DNA of 64,000 nucleotides from Protula sp. h YS-2021. Lineage: Eukaryota > Annelida > Polychaeta > Sabellida > Serpulidae. Positions 35,341 to 46,293 of the stretch are shown in pieces. Numbering within the stretch: the first letter of the stretch is position 1; each line of letters opens with the position of its first letter. The notes under the pieces are model-generated. The model saw nothing but the letters and a program-made list of their open reading frames with translations. It made no database searches and was not told the origin of the DNA. A program made the position numbers and the translations under genes. The stretch lies in the NCBI GenBank assembly GCA_949752745.1, contig OX457031.1:4197915-4261914 (forward strand), in the 5' to 3' direction.

Positions 35341-35780
35341 CATTTTCCCTTACAGTCAAACTTGTATAGTATGACCAGGTAAAGCCAAACAAGAATGTGC
35401 GGAAACAAATTACGGCTATGCACAAGCAAACCCTCAAGTATTACTTATCTTGAGGAGAAGGTAACTAGCCGAGAAATAAAAGTTAATTAGTTTTTTCATA
35501 TAGAGCCTATTGTGAAAAGTAAACATCATCAGGGGGTTTGTTTTGATTAGAGATTACCTATTCTTTTTGCTAGATATGGCTTATTTGGTAAAATAATCAA
35601 GCTTTTATTTCAAAGTCAAAGTTATCTGCACAGCTTGCTAATCCGGACAAATTTTGTTAGTACTGACGATATGCAGATAAACCAGGTTTAACTTTCTCCG
35701 ATGGCAAAGTGGATGATCTATAATGCATCATATAATATGTGCCGGTGTATTGAAAAAATGAATTGGCGCATTTCAAGGGA
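35341..35780. other. Unassigned sequence
   Basis: AT-rich sequence with no recognisable feature, between the promoter-like block and the GA tract. Confidence 0.4.
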
Positions 35781-35787
35781 GAAAGAA

Positions 35788-35890
35788 GGGGAGAGAAATA
35801 GAGATAGACTGACAGAGTGAGGGAGAGAGAGAAAGAGAAAGAAAACGCGAAAGAGAGAGAGAGAGAGAGAGGGAAGAGAAAGAGTGGGAG

Positions 35891-35968
<78 letters not shown>

Positions 35969-36032
35969 TGTGTGTGAGGATGTGTGTGTGGCTGAGAGAT
36001 AGAGAGAGGTTGTGTGTGAGGATGTGTGTGTG

Positions 36033-36109
<77 letters not shown>
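35788..36109. repeat. Compound (GA)n-(GATA)n microsatellite
   Basis: GA runs with a (GATA)n core at about 35,891-35,928. A 40-base unit containing GTTGTGTGTGAGGATGTGTG occurs twice (about 35,967 and 36,009) between GA runs. It is positionally equivalent to 19,128-19,225. Confidence 0.95.
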
Positions 36110-36114
<5 letters not shown>

Positions 36115-37283
36115 TATGAAAGCTAATTCTATTAAAATAAGAAAAACATAATATTTGATTGAAATAAATATTGTTTAAATTGAAATTATTGCTTATGTAA
36201 ATGAGTCATGTCTTTATATTTGCAAAAAAACTGTTTTGAAAACTGCTGTTGAGTTTACTGGAATGTTGTTTCAATTTTCCTTAGCAATAAAATTGGATCG
36301 TCTGCCCACTGCTGCCAGAAAGACTTTGGACATACGATTCGATTTGACCCTGACGAAAAAAATAACAAAAATAATTGCAACTTTTAGAAAGTTGGAAATT
36401 AATCAATAGACTTCGATACCTCAAGTAAAATTTGGAAAGACGTCCTCATATTTCTTGGGGTCTCTGCAAAAAAAAACAAAAAAACAATTTTTGTTCATAA
36501 TTGTAGCACAACATGCTCTTACAATGTTCTTGTTTGTAATGTAGAAAACTTTTCATGAACTATTTATTGTGGTGCTGAATAAATATATACATCTGAAACG
36601 AATCTACAATTCTGCAGTTGGAACCTCAGAATTGGGATCTGCTTTAAAACTGAGCATGAATGGTCTAATTTTCTTGTTCTTCCTGTGTACGGCTTTGGAG
36701 GCACTCCGAATGAGACTATTGAAAATTGTTCCTATTTATGGGGTGGTTCATTTTTAGGTTTGCCCTTTTCCTTCCACATCTGACTGAGACGCCAATGACT
36801 ACGAGAAAAATCAATCGGTTTGAGACCCCAGTGATTACGAGGAGAGTCACATTTGACTGACACGCCAATGATTACGAGGAGAGTCACATCTGCTTGTGAC
36901 TCCAGTGATTTCTATGTTCTTCATATTTATGGGATTCGTTATAATTGAAGGCACCCAGAACGAGACTCTTGACATATGATCCGACTTCTGTGGTGGCAAT
37001 TATTGCTAAATGATTTTTTTTTACTTCCTTGCTTTCTGAAGAAATAAACATTTCATGAGAATTAAGTCAGGAATATTTTCGGATATGATATTATCTTCGT
37101 AAATACATCAATGAACGCAAATTTTTTAATTTGCGTATTGAAGTTTCTTCTATTCAATGCAGTGCAGGCAAGAGGGTGTTTCTTTTATGGCACAGCAATA
37201 ATATAGTAAAACAAAAATAAATGACTGATATCTCACAAGTACTTTTTCACGATTGTTAAGGACATTGCCTTAAAGCCTAAAGC

Positions 37284-37904
37284 CCCAGCAAACATAAAGA
37301 TGTCAGAATAACGTCAGTTCGAAATGATGACCCGACGTTTCCAACGTCGGACTGACGTGCAGGTTTTGTTTGTATATGAAATTGAAACGACGTTCGGTTT
37401 TCAACGTCAGAATGCCTTCGGATTCCGGCCTAAATCAGACATCAGAATTAAGTCGGTTTTAGGTTGTATATGAAATTGGAACCGACGTCGGATTCCAACC
37501 TGAAACTGACGTCGGGTTCACCACCTTGAAACGACCAGTCTTAGACGCGTCTTACCAAAATAGAGTCTAGAGTTTTATAATTAATAGGTAATTAATCATT
37601 CAACATCAAAATTCAAAAATTTTCAGGTAAAAATTACTTTTTTCTTCCTCTTTTTCAAAATGACTTCCATTTCCGGTGAGCGATAATAAATGTTCATCGC
37701 TTTTTGGTCATTTTTGCAACGTCGAAATGACGTCCGAAAACCGACGTCGCTTCGACGTCGGAATGAAGTTGGGTTTTAGGGAAATAGGTCGTGACTTAAT
37801 TCTACCCATTTTACAACCTTATTTTATTCAGAATATGGTTGTAAAGTCGTTGCGACCAAAATCCAACCTTTTTCCAACCAAAAAGACGTCGGTTGTTTGC
37901 TGGG
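37284..37904. mobile_element. MITE-like element rich in CGACGTCG
   Basis: Perfect 11-bp terminal inverted repeats CCCAGCAAACA (37,284-37,294) and TGTTTGCTGGG (37,894-37,904) bound 621 bases. The inside repeats ACGTCGG/CCGACGT words many times, including near-palindromic CGACGTCGG and GACGTCGGATTCC. It is visibly richer in CpG than its surroundings. No coding capacity. A flanking target duplication could not be recognised. Non-autonomous DNA transposon is the best guess. Confidence 0.55.
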
Positions 37905-38997
37905 ATATTTTCCTGATGCCTTAAGGCGAAAGTCGACAAGACATTTCTTACTTTTCGAAGAGCAGAAAAAACGATTTTGCCTTAATATTTTTGAGATTAG
38001 GCTAAAGCAAAGTGAATAAAACTTGAAATCTTCTTGCAATTAAGGGACTATGTTGCTACATGTTGAATGTTTGTCATATCGCCAGTGCTGACTTCAGTGC
38101 GTCTGTTATTTTTGCATAATTAGTAAATACTCATTGTTGAATGATAACAAATTTCTGCCGATGAATATTTAACACGTCGTCTTTGTCAAGCTTTGGAATG
38201 AACAGGACATAAGAGAAGAAATAACAGCATTCATAAAATCATTCAGTGTTTTAACAAAATTACTGAATAATATTTATATGAAAATTATAAATACTTTGCA
38301 GACAATGAAGAGAGATAAATAAGGGAAATCGCCATAAGTTCTTGCAGTGCATTTCGTGTTAAATCACGTCCATATCAGAACAAAAGCCTGCAAATTGCAG
38401 TTATTGTAGAGAATTATTTTGCTTCAAAAGAGTATGTAAACTCGATAGAAACGACGATAAGGAAGAGCTTAAATAAATGACGAACAAATTGATAAGATAA
38501 TTACGGAAAGGAGTTGATCGTGTTTACATTAGTTTCCAATGTGCTTCTGAAAATTTAATTTACTATAATTTTTGCATGATTATGGACGCCATTTTAGACA
38601 TTAGTGACAGTTAGTTCAAGTTGGTCTGGTAATACTAAAGTTCAGAGTTCAAATCCAGCTAAGGGTAGTAAACTGTGAATTGATTTTCTCTATAATTGTC
38701 TAATTTAAGCGAATGCAGTGGATTAGATTAAATAAACTATCAAAATTAATGCCCACTTCATCTTTCTGCCATTTCTGAAGCCCACATCCCTCAACCAACA
38801 AAACCCTCCCCATTAGTTTCACTCTCGGTAACCCGTCTGAAGCCCCACACCCCTCACCCACCACAACCCTCCCCACCCCTTCACTCTCGCTTTCCTGTCT
38901 GAAGCACGCATAATTTACAGATATTTTCCACAATATCCATTTTCGGCAGAATGGATAGATTTAACCCCTCTCGCTGCTCCGATCCGCTCTCATATCT

Positions 38998-39095
38998 GCA
39001 CTCCCACACACTCCCACACACTTCCACACACTCCCACACACTCCCACACATTCCCACACACTCCCACACACCCCCACACACTCCAACACACTCCT
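38998..39095. repeat. 10-bp minisatellite (CTCCCACACA)
   Basis: Nine or ten units of CTCCCACACA with single-base variants. The 10-base unit gives open frames on both strands that are not genes. Confidence 0.93.
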
Positions 39096-39404
39096 CCCGG
39101 AATTCCACTGCTTCAAAACGATGGTACCTGTAAACGAAATATTCATCATTTTCCGCAAAAACTGGTCTTTTTTCTGAATCAAACACCGTGTGCAATAAGT
39201 AATATCTTTCCAACTCGGATTTATGGGTTGTTTTAAAAAGTCACGGACAACACTTACCAACATTAATAAATACGAAGAGGCCCCAAGCGTATCAGTAGTT
39301 TGAGGCCAGGTATATTGCCTGGATAATATTACATAGTGGTGTCAAAATAGGATTTCACTTATGGAAATGGTGTTCACTGCTTGACAGAAAAAATCTACGT
39401 AGGA

Positions 39405-39740
39405 AGCAGAAAAAAAAAGAAAAAAATGTGAAAAAGCTAACCCCACTCTCGGTGGGGGGGGGGGGGGCGAAGGCACTTTTTACCATATGTATTGTCGTGC
39501 TTGCTCCCCATTATCCCCCCCCCCCAAAAAAAAAAAAAAAAAAAAAACAAGGAAACCAAAAAAAAAAACCAAAAAAAAAAAAAAACAAGGAGAATGGGGG
39601 TGTTTAGGGGACCAGAAAAATCTAACCCTACTCACGGGGGTGGGGGAGGAGGAACTTGTTACTCTATGTGTTGTCATGCGTACTTTCTATCTCCCTCCAC
39701 CCTCCCCCCTCAAGAAAAAAAGCGCCCGGAGAAAGAGGGT
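39405..39740. repeat. Homopolymer-rich poly(C)/poly(A)/poly(G) tracts
   Basis: G10+ at 39,456, C10+A20 at 39,515-39,546, A-rich to 39,587, plus GGTGGGGGAGGAGG and CCTCCCCCCTC runs. Two similar blocks (ending GACCAGAAAAATCTAACCC and GACCAGACTAGATCC) suggest a local duplication of about 130-180 bases. Confidence 0.8.
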
Positions 39741-39759
39741 GTTTAGCGGACCAGACTAG

Positions 39760-40300
39760 ATCCGCTCGGAATGCCAATTTCATTAAATAGGGAGTTGATT
39801 TTCTTTTAATACATCAATAAAAACGGGTATAATTTACAAACTGCACTTCGCGTCCAATATAAAAGCAGGAAAATAATTGCGTGAACACCCTTTATTATGA
39901 CAATATCAATTTATTACAAACAAAACGGTTGAACGGGGCAGTCTGTTGTAATTTTTGTTTATGGTCACCAGGTGACCATGACGTCACTCAAATTCTTTTC
40001 TAAATGTTGCTGTTCCTATATATCTGTTGTTGGAAAGAGTGGAGTACCCTGTGCCAATGGATGGCAGTGTTTGTCACAAACAACTATACACCCTAATTGC
40101 TATGTTTCCTTTACAAGAGTCTGAGATACCATGGCATTTTGCCACCTATGACGCACTGTGGTATTTTTCGACCGGACCACTGCTCGTAGGGCAGACTGCA
40201 GTTGAAGTCAATGAAGTCTGGAAATATCTGTTAAGGCCAAAAACAAGTTTCTTGCTTTACACCCTCAATTGATAAAGCTTTGACGCCGGGGGAGGGGAGG
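39760..40300. other. Unassigned sequence
   Basis: Contains a 74-codon plus-strand frame from 40,051 (Met at position 10 of a longer frame) without recognisable domain. No stronger evidence for a gene. Confidence 0.4.
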
Positions 40301-41169
40301 AGAGGGGCAGTGGGGAGGATCGAAGACCAAGTGACCATTGGATGGTGTGTGAGAGGAGAAGGGAAAATTTAAACAATTTAAATTGATGCTTCCTTTGGAA
40401 GATTATTTTTGTCAACAAAAAAAAAAACAAAACAATGTTATAATACTCATATAAGGCGACTAGAGAAGGCAGCGTGGATGAGGATGGGTGTGTGTGGGGA
40501 GGGGGGGCGCAGGCTGCGACCTTAAGTGTACTTTCGAAACCGCATTATGTTATGATTAAGGTTGAATTGGAATCTCTATTTATATCCAATCTATCCCTGT
40601 ATTCATGTTTTCTTTTGGTGGGAGGGTTGGGGGATGGGCGGGTTGGGGGGGGGATGGGGGGTTGGTCTTTTCCAAGTGCAGAGAAATCGAATTTATACAC
40701 CGCCCTCATACCTATTTGTGACAGCAACAACCCATTTTCTTGGCCTACTGTCGTTAGGCCGTAGAATTGCCATCCGAGAGTGACTGTGAAGAAAGGCCGC
40801 AGCATTTATGAGATTTCAAGCATGGGGTTACGGGAGACATCCTCACTTCAAATACATGGGAGTTTTCGATCATTCCTTTTCCACATGCCGATATATATTC
40901 ATTAACATATGGCACTGGCTAATATACTCCAAGGGCCAGTTCCGAGCCTGCGTACAATTCTGGAACATCATGCTGTCCAAGAACCGATCTCCATCACCAG
41001 ACAATGTCGATACAATATAGGTGAATGGCGAACAGTTTTAAAGGCGTTTGGATTTTGCACTGTTTAATACTGAAGACATTGTAGGGTTAAAGGATTGCAG
41101 TGGAAACGCAAGGGTATCTTCAGGGGGAGGGATGACGTCTTATGAGGGGAGTAAAGAATCCCTTTCGTG

Positions 41170-41320
41170 TAAACCAAAAATTTACCTTGAACAAAAAAAA
41201 ATAAATAAATAAATAAATAAATAAATAAAAAAAAACAAAGAGAAAACAAAAAAACATATCAAAAGAGACAAACAAAAAAATAAAAAACAAACAAAGAAAA
41301 AAAATAAAACGCACGCCACA
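41170..41320. repeat. A-rich simple repeat (AAAT)n/(AAAC)n
   Basis: (AAAT)n from about 41,199 to 41,229, followed by AAAC/AAAAG-rich sequence to 41,310. The counterpart at 57.57-57.61 kb is shorter. Confidence 0.9.
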
Positions 41321-42029
41321 CCTCCCCAAAATCTTTCCCAAACATCCATTAAAACCTTTTCTGCTTGTCAAAGACACTCTTATGCACCTCTTCATATTTA
41401 GAGAAGTATTTTTGCACCTGCTGGCAGAGTATTCATGTTTAACGAGACCAGTTAAACAGTTCTGTTTGTAATACTAAGGACATCAGTCTAGTTTGGAAAC
41501 TGCTCCATTAGAGAAGATGCAACACTATTCCAACGGATTGGTGAGAATGTCACGAGAATCGAAAAAGCTTGGCTCTTTACTTACTGTGTATCATTAATTT
41601 GTTTACAAACCAATTAAGCAACTTCGGTTAACCTTTTGGCGTACTCTGCACCAATATCAGCCGATTTTAGCAATGATAATTAAAACAGATGTTTCAGTGT
41701 TGAATATAGAACGAAAGTATATAGAAAGTTTAAAGTTGGATGAAAAATCTGGAAAAGTACCAAATGCAGGAAGAGCTTTTCACAAATTGATTTTTGTCTT
41801 CTACGAACATTAAAATCCCTCACGCTTTAGTACCACGAATAATGATAATTCAAAGTTATTAATAATGTAGTATATAAACTTACGTGATTTAGTTATGATA
41901 CAATTATCTAATAAAATATTTCTAGGGGAGTTGAGTGATAAAGGAATTTCATACATTTCATTAAACGTTTAGTTTAATTGTATTATTTGATTGCAGACAG
42001 GTACCTTCTAGGAAAAGTGTATCCGGCCA

Positions 42030-42565
42030 ACAAGTGCTCCCTTGCAAACGTGCCCACGACGGTTCAAGTACCCCTTTTGAAAAGTGGCCACGATTGACAG
42101 ATGCCTCCTTGGTAAAGTGCCCTGGCTGGCTAAACCTCCTTGGAAAGCACCCAGAATGCAAAAAAGCTCCTTGCAAAGCACCTCGGCTAACAAAAGCTCC
42201 CTGGAAAGCACCCTGGTTGGCACAAACTCCTCGGAAAGCATCTCGCATGGCCAAAGCTCCTTGGAAAACGCTCCGGCAGGCAAAAGCTCCGTGGAAAGCA
42301 CTCCGGATGGAAAAAGCTCATTGGAAAGCACCTCGGCTGGAAAAAGCTCCTTGGAAAGCGCTTCGGCTGACAAAAGCTCCTACAAAGTACCCCGGATGGA
42401 AAAAGCTCCTTGGAAAGCACCGTAGCTGGCATATGTCCCCTTTGAAAAACGCCACCTATTGCGAAGTGCCCCTTTGCAAATTACTGCCCCCGGTGGGTTA
42501 GTGTTCCATTGAAAAAAAGATCCCAGGCTGATATGTGCCTCCTTGGAGAGTGTCCCCTTAGAAAG
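42030..42565 (+). repeat. 30-bp minisatellite (AAAGCTCCTTGGAAAGCACC)
   Basis: About 17 units of AAAGCTCCTTGGAAAGCACC followed by ten variable bases (TCGGCTGG-type). The 30-base period leaves three open frames, including a 155-codon plus-strand frame with KAPWKAPRLT repeats. The same repeat in decayed form lies at 58.54-58.70 kb and, inverted, at 2.57-2.71 kb, so the array expanded from an interspersed repeat. Confidence 0.88.
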
Positions 42566-43299
42566 TGCACCCATCGGGCAAGTGTCTCTAAACATTTTAT
42601 ATACAAAATATCCTAGCACAAAAGTTTCTCAGTATTGTATGGTTCAATATGTAGAATTCAGATGGAATTGTGTGATAGAACAAATTACAGAATTTTAACG
42701 CTTGGGCAGTACCTAAAAAAAACAAAATAAAAAACTACAAAAAAATAATAAAAAACAGAAAAAACAAAAGAATTGAGGCTGCGAAGAATCAAGAATCCAT
42801 GAGAGAAACATCAACAGGATCTGAATTCAGATAAATATCTACAAACAGTTGAAAGACTTAAAATTCGGTATAGGCCATGACGGAGTGTCATCTTGTAGAA
42901 TGCACCTGCGTCCACATAAAAAACCAAGAAACTTTGCAGTCTCATGGAATTCAAGTGGGCTCTATAAGAAAATACAAGCGTGTACGTTTCAGCTGAGAAT
43001 CACTCCTGTATGACAGAATTCAGGCCTTTTCTGAAAAGGGTTGTGTAACTCAGACGCATGCCAAAGAATGCATTCTTGAGTAATTCAGACAGTGTCTAAG
43101 AAAAGTTAAATTGAATAGAATTCATATAGGATCTATTATAAAAATGCAATTTATGCAAAAAAAAAGTTTTCAGAGGGTCACCGCAATGCTTTTCAACAGC
43201 TGTTTCGTTTGACTAAGCAGGCGGCGAGGCACGCGACTAAGCACTGGTACTCCACGATTTTCCTTCCTGACCTTAGATAGCCTTCAATATGCATTTTTT

Positions 43300-43710
43300 T
43301 AAAATCAAGAATAAAACATAACAGCACTCAAGTCTGTTATACACTTTTTAAATATCGCTAAAGAAAGTTATTGTTCCAGAAAATTTTAAAATTGGTGGAG
43401 TTGGATGAAAAATGCTATACCACAACGGCAACCATTAAATTAAAATTGAACTGAAGAAAACTAAATTTAACCACCCTTTTGACAGAGTAAAATGAAATAT
43501 ATTCCTTGGTCTCTTTTTAACAATCTGGTTTTAGGTTTACCTGTGTCATGATCACATTGGAGCTTTAAAACATGCAAAGTAAGAAAAGGAGAGTGAAACA
43601 CTTCCGAAAATATGCCACCACCATCCATACTTATAGAAGGAAGTCGTTATTGTAAAAAAATCTCTCAAAAGAAAATAAAAACAACCTAGGTTTTAAAACC
43701 ATTTTTTAAG
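43300..43710. other. Left flank of the 5-kb element
   Basis: AT-rich sequence with no recognisable gene, ending in the target site GATTGG. Confidence 0.5.
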
Positions 43711-43716
43711 GATTGG
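43711..43716 (+). repeat. Left target site duplication, GATTGG
   Basis: GATTGG directly precedes the element's first base and is repeated exactly after its last base. Confidence 0.93.
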
Positions 43717-45111
43717 AGTAGTAGGAAAACGACAGTTCTACCACAGCCCCCCGCCCCCTAGGGGTCGACTGTCGACGGTAAGAAAATCTGAGGCCCCCCC
43801 CCTAGGGGTCGACTGTCACCGGTAAGAAAATCTGAGGACCCCCTCAGGGGTCGACTGTCACCGGTAAGAAAATCTGAGGACCCCCCTCCCCCCAGGGTTA
43901 AGAAAATTTTGCGATTTCAGCATAGTTATATGTTTCAGACGATTCTGAACAACTTCGGTTTTGATGACCCCCCCCCCCCCCCCCTAGGGCTAAGAAAATT
44001 TTGCGATTTCAGCATAGTTATCCGTTTCAGATCATTCTGCGCAAATTTGGTTTTCATGACCCCCCTCTTACTTAAAATTGCGATAACTTTCGTTATACTT
44101 GACCGATTTGAATGAAAATTTCACCATTTGATTCAGTGTTATGTAAAGTTTTGTTATAAAATATTCATGGGCTTCTTGCGCAGCTGGCTGTATGCATATT
44201 TGTAGCATTCTGCCATTTCAACTTAAAACTGGGATAACTTTTGTTATACTTGACCGATTTACCTGGAAATTTCGCTGTTTGATTCAGTTTTCTATCTAGT
44301 TTTGACATAGTCATGGGCTATTTGCACAGGTGGCTGTATGCATATTTAGTACATGCCGCCATTTTAACTTAAAAGTGAGATAACTTTCGTTATACTTGAC
44401 CGATTTGAATGAAAATTTCACCATTTGATTCAGTTTACAGTGGTTCTGTGTTATTTGGCGGATGAATACCATATGGCGTATGAATACCATCGTCAAGCTT
44501 CACCGCTAGATGTCTCTGCTGTGCATCAATTTTGAACGAGCTTTGGTAAGTGACACATCATATACCATCAAAGTTGTATAAATGAGCAATAAATTCTGCT
44601 GAGTCAGCAATTTTAACGAGTTTGAATAAGTTACACGCCATATTTTGATTACATGTAAGTAGCATAAAAGCATGAGTGAAACATACATTTCAACTAGTGA
44701 TAAATTCTGCTGAGTCCACAAGTTACACACCATATACCATCAAAGTAGTATAAATGCATGTGTGACGAGAAAACTGCACAATGTCAACTTTAACAAATTT
44801 TGTTTTTTGACAACATATGATGTATAAAATAAGTTTGAACATTTTGTCATGTTGTACTAGGGTAAAAATCAGGGTTCTAAACCAACTTTAACAAATTTCG
44901 TTTTTCACGTTTCAAACGATTCTACCACTTGGTTGGTTGGTTGATTGTTGGAAAATGGGAAGTGAAAATGTGGATAGTTATGTAGGAAAACTGCGCCCAT
45001 TCAAACATGTGTTCGAATGGCAAGCCCATTTAAAAGACGTGTTCGAATGGCAAGCCAATTCAAAACACGTGTTCGAATAATTTTCGGAAGATATTAGGTC
45101 GTGGTATTGTT

Positions 45112-45222
45112 CAACAAATTGTTCAACATGTTCAACATGTTCAACATGTTCAACATGTTCAACATGTTCAACATGTTCAACATGTTCAACAAGTTGTTCA
45201 ACATGTTGTTGTTCAACAAGTT
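45112..45222. repeat. 9-bp repeat (TTCAACATG) in left arm
   Basis: Eight or more head-to-tail TTCAACATG units with AAGTTG variants, just upstream of the TATA box. The right arm has fewer units (about 47,300-47,385). GTTGAACATGTTCAAC is self-complementary. Confidence 0.9.
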
Positions 45223-45226
45223 GTTG

Positions 45227-45235
45227 TATATAAAG
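45227..45235 (+). promoter_or_regulatory. TATA box in the left arm, driving the PC4 gene
   Basis: TATATAAAG lies 53 bases before the ATG at 45,288 (start of the short leader frame) and 213 bases before the PC4 ATG. The same sequence is found in mirror position in the right arm. Confidence 0.6.
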
Positions 45236-45287
45236 CTATGTTTAAAGACTTTCTCATCATTTGAATAGTGTAGGTTGAACCGAAAGG

Positions 45288-45347
45288 ATGTATAAATGCA
45301 ACATTTGTTCAAAATCTTACAACTGGCCACAAAGGCAAACGTGGTAA
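45288..45347 (+). pseudogene. Truncated copy of the zinc-finger gene start in the left arm
   Basis: Because the arm extends into the zinc-finger gene, this arm also starts MYKCNICSKSYNWPQ; it then leaves the repeat, reads RQTW and stops. It would be a 19-codon leader frame on the PC4 transcript. A GTAAAG donor-like word at 45,346 and an AAG at 45,440 could be joined in frame with the PC4 protein, but the acceptor lacks a good pyrimidine tract. Confidence 0.6.
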
Positions 45348-45447
45348 AGTTATTTGTAAACATATTAAGTAAACTCACTATAAAGTATCAAAGGCAGCCG
45401 CCCTCAGACCTAACACACATTCTGTATCAAGATACTGAAGTGTGAAC

Positions 45448-45930
45448 ATGTCTGCAGTGAGCGAGCCTACAGCAAAGTCTAAGGCAATGCCCATGGTAAA
45501 GTCTAAGGCGAAGTCATGTCAGCAGCGTCAAAAGCGACCACATCCTAGAAAGATAAAAAGAGATGAGTTACCATCTATGACGCCGCCGTGTAAAAAGCGA
45601 AAAATTAAGACAGAGCCTAAAATGAAGCGAGAACCAGAGTATAAAGCTTCTACCACCATGAAGAATATGAGTGTAGACAATTTACCGGTTATGATACCTA
45701 TTAATGGAGAAATATATATTAAATTGGCGAAATATCAACAGAAAGTGATGGTTAACATTCGTGAATATATTACGGATCATACATCTGGGAGGTTACATCC
45801 TACCAAGAAGGGAATTTTGTTGTCATTGAACGATTGGCACATGCTGAAGAAGCAAATGACGTCAGTGGATCTCAGGCTTCAGCAAATGGATTTGTATAAA
45901 TGTAGTGACTGTCAGAAGATCGTTGAGTAG
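45448..45930 (+). CDS. PC4 (p15-like) coactivator-domain protein of the element
   Basis: Intronless gene for 160 residues; the ATG at 45,448 is the first in frame (a GTG at 45,442 precedes it). Residues 8-66 are basic and probably nuclear-targeting (QKRPHPRKIKR, PPCKKRKIK), with two SUMO-type sites (IKTE, MKRE). Residues 86-140 match the PC4 single-stranded-DNA-binding fold: IYIKLAKYQQKVMVNIREY, a short loop, GRLHPTKKGILLSLNDW, HMLKKQM. A C-terminal CSDC pair (152, 155) could bind metal. PC4 family members bind single-stranded DNA and act in transcription and repair. Here it faces the zinc-finger gene tail to tail inside a mobile element, with an AATAAA at 46,258. Function in transposition, silencing or expression is unknown. 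Confidence 0.85.
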   Translation: MSAVSEPTAKSKAMPMVKSKAKSCQQRQKRPHPRKIKRDELPSMTPPCKKRKIKTEPKMKREPEYKASTTMKNMSVDNLPVMIPINGEIYIKLAKYQQKVMVNIREYITDHTSGRLHPTKKGILLSLNDWHMLKKQMTSVDLRLQQMDLYKCSDCQKIVE

Positions 45931-46257
45931 ACAGCGAGATGACTGTATACATTTTAACTGCATGACGAGCTTAGTGAATGCTATGATTTCATCACCCTCA
46001 GTGTAGAAGATTTGAGCGAAGGTTTTGAAGCTTGACAAGAACTTGAAACTTACCTTTGACTCATATGGACATATACATTTGATATGTAGTTCAAATCAAA
46101 TTGTCTTCATATGTAGGCTATGAAATTAACATGATCTATGTTCATGTGAAGTCACTTGTTATAAATGTTAAGTTTTTGTGAATCTGCACATGTATTAACA
46201 TAATATGTATTTGAAATAGTTTTGTTTGTATCATAATTGTACATATTTGTGATATTC

Positions 46258-46263
46258 AATAAA
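46258..46263 (+). terminator. Poly(A) signal of the PC4 gene
   Basis: AATAAA 328 bases after the PC4 stop codon, facing the opposite-strand signal 30 bases further on. Confidence 0.7.
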
Positions 46264-46287
46264 AACACATATGATGCTTTTCAACTT

Positions 46288-46293
46288 TTTATT
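46288..46293 (-). terminator. Poly(A) signal of the zinc-finger gene
   Basis: AATAAA on the minus strand, 216 bases after the zinc-finger stop codon. With the signal at 46,258 it makes the two 3' ends meet or overlap. Confidence 0.65.

Larger units (their letters stand above)
36110..39250 (+). repeat. Duplicon copy matching 19.2-23.7 kb and 54.8-56.3 kb
   Basis: Order of landmarks as in the 19.2-kb copy: AAATAAGAAAAACATAATAT, CTGCCAGAAAGACTTTG, GATTACGAGGAGAGTCACAT, TAAGCGAATGCAGTGG, then CCACATCCCTCA-type sequence. It is interrupted by the 621-base element at 37,284. No conserved protein frame. Confidence 0.7.
40300..43290 (+). repeat. Duplicon segment matching 56.9-59.3 kb
   Basis: Shared landmarks in order: ACCCTCATACCT/GCCCTCATACCT then TTTTCTTGGCC near 40,715, the GACAAGCAG-type block near 41,365, AATAATGATAATT near 41,840, the 30-bp repeat at 42.0-42.6 kb, and CAGAATTTTAACG-like sequence after it. 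The 57.1-kb and 40.7-kb copies keep a short frame (IPxCDxxNPFSWPT) but differ elsewhere in stops, so no gene is called. Confidence 0.65.
43717..45334 (+). repeat. Left inverted arm
   Basis: From the tip inwards: three units of about 45 bases with GGGGTCGACTGTCACCGGTA, two units of about 90 bases with AAAATTTTGCGATTTCAGCA, separated by variable C-runs, three units of about 125 bases with CTTTCGTTATACTTGACCGA, unique sequence, a TTCAACATG array (45,112-45,205), a TATA box, and the first 15 codons of the zinc-finger gene. Homology to the right arm stops after GGCCACAAAG at 45,334. Confidence 0.9.

Noticed and set aside
38998..39263. Regular short repeats considered as a CRISPR-like array
   Set aside because: Ten-base units without unique spacers in a eukaryotic setting; a plain minisatellite.
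42034..42501. 155-codon KAPWKAP-repeat frame and its reverse-strand counterparts
   Set aside because: Products of a 30-bp minisatellite; other loci of the same repeat have no open frame.
45094..45378. Minus-strand frame with NMLNML repeats (and plus-strand counterpart at 47,198-47,395)
   Set aside because: Runs through the TTCAACATG array antisense to the promoter and leader; open only because the unit is nine bases.
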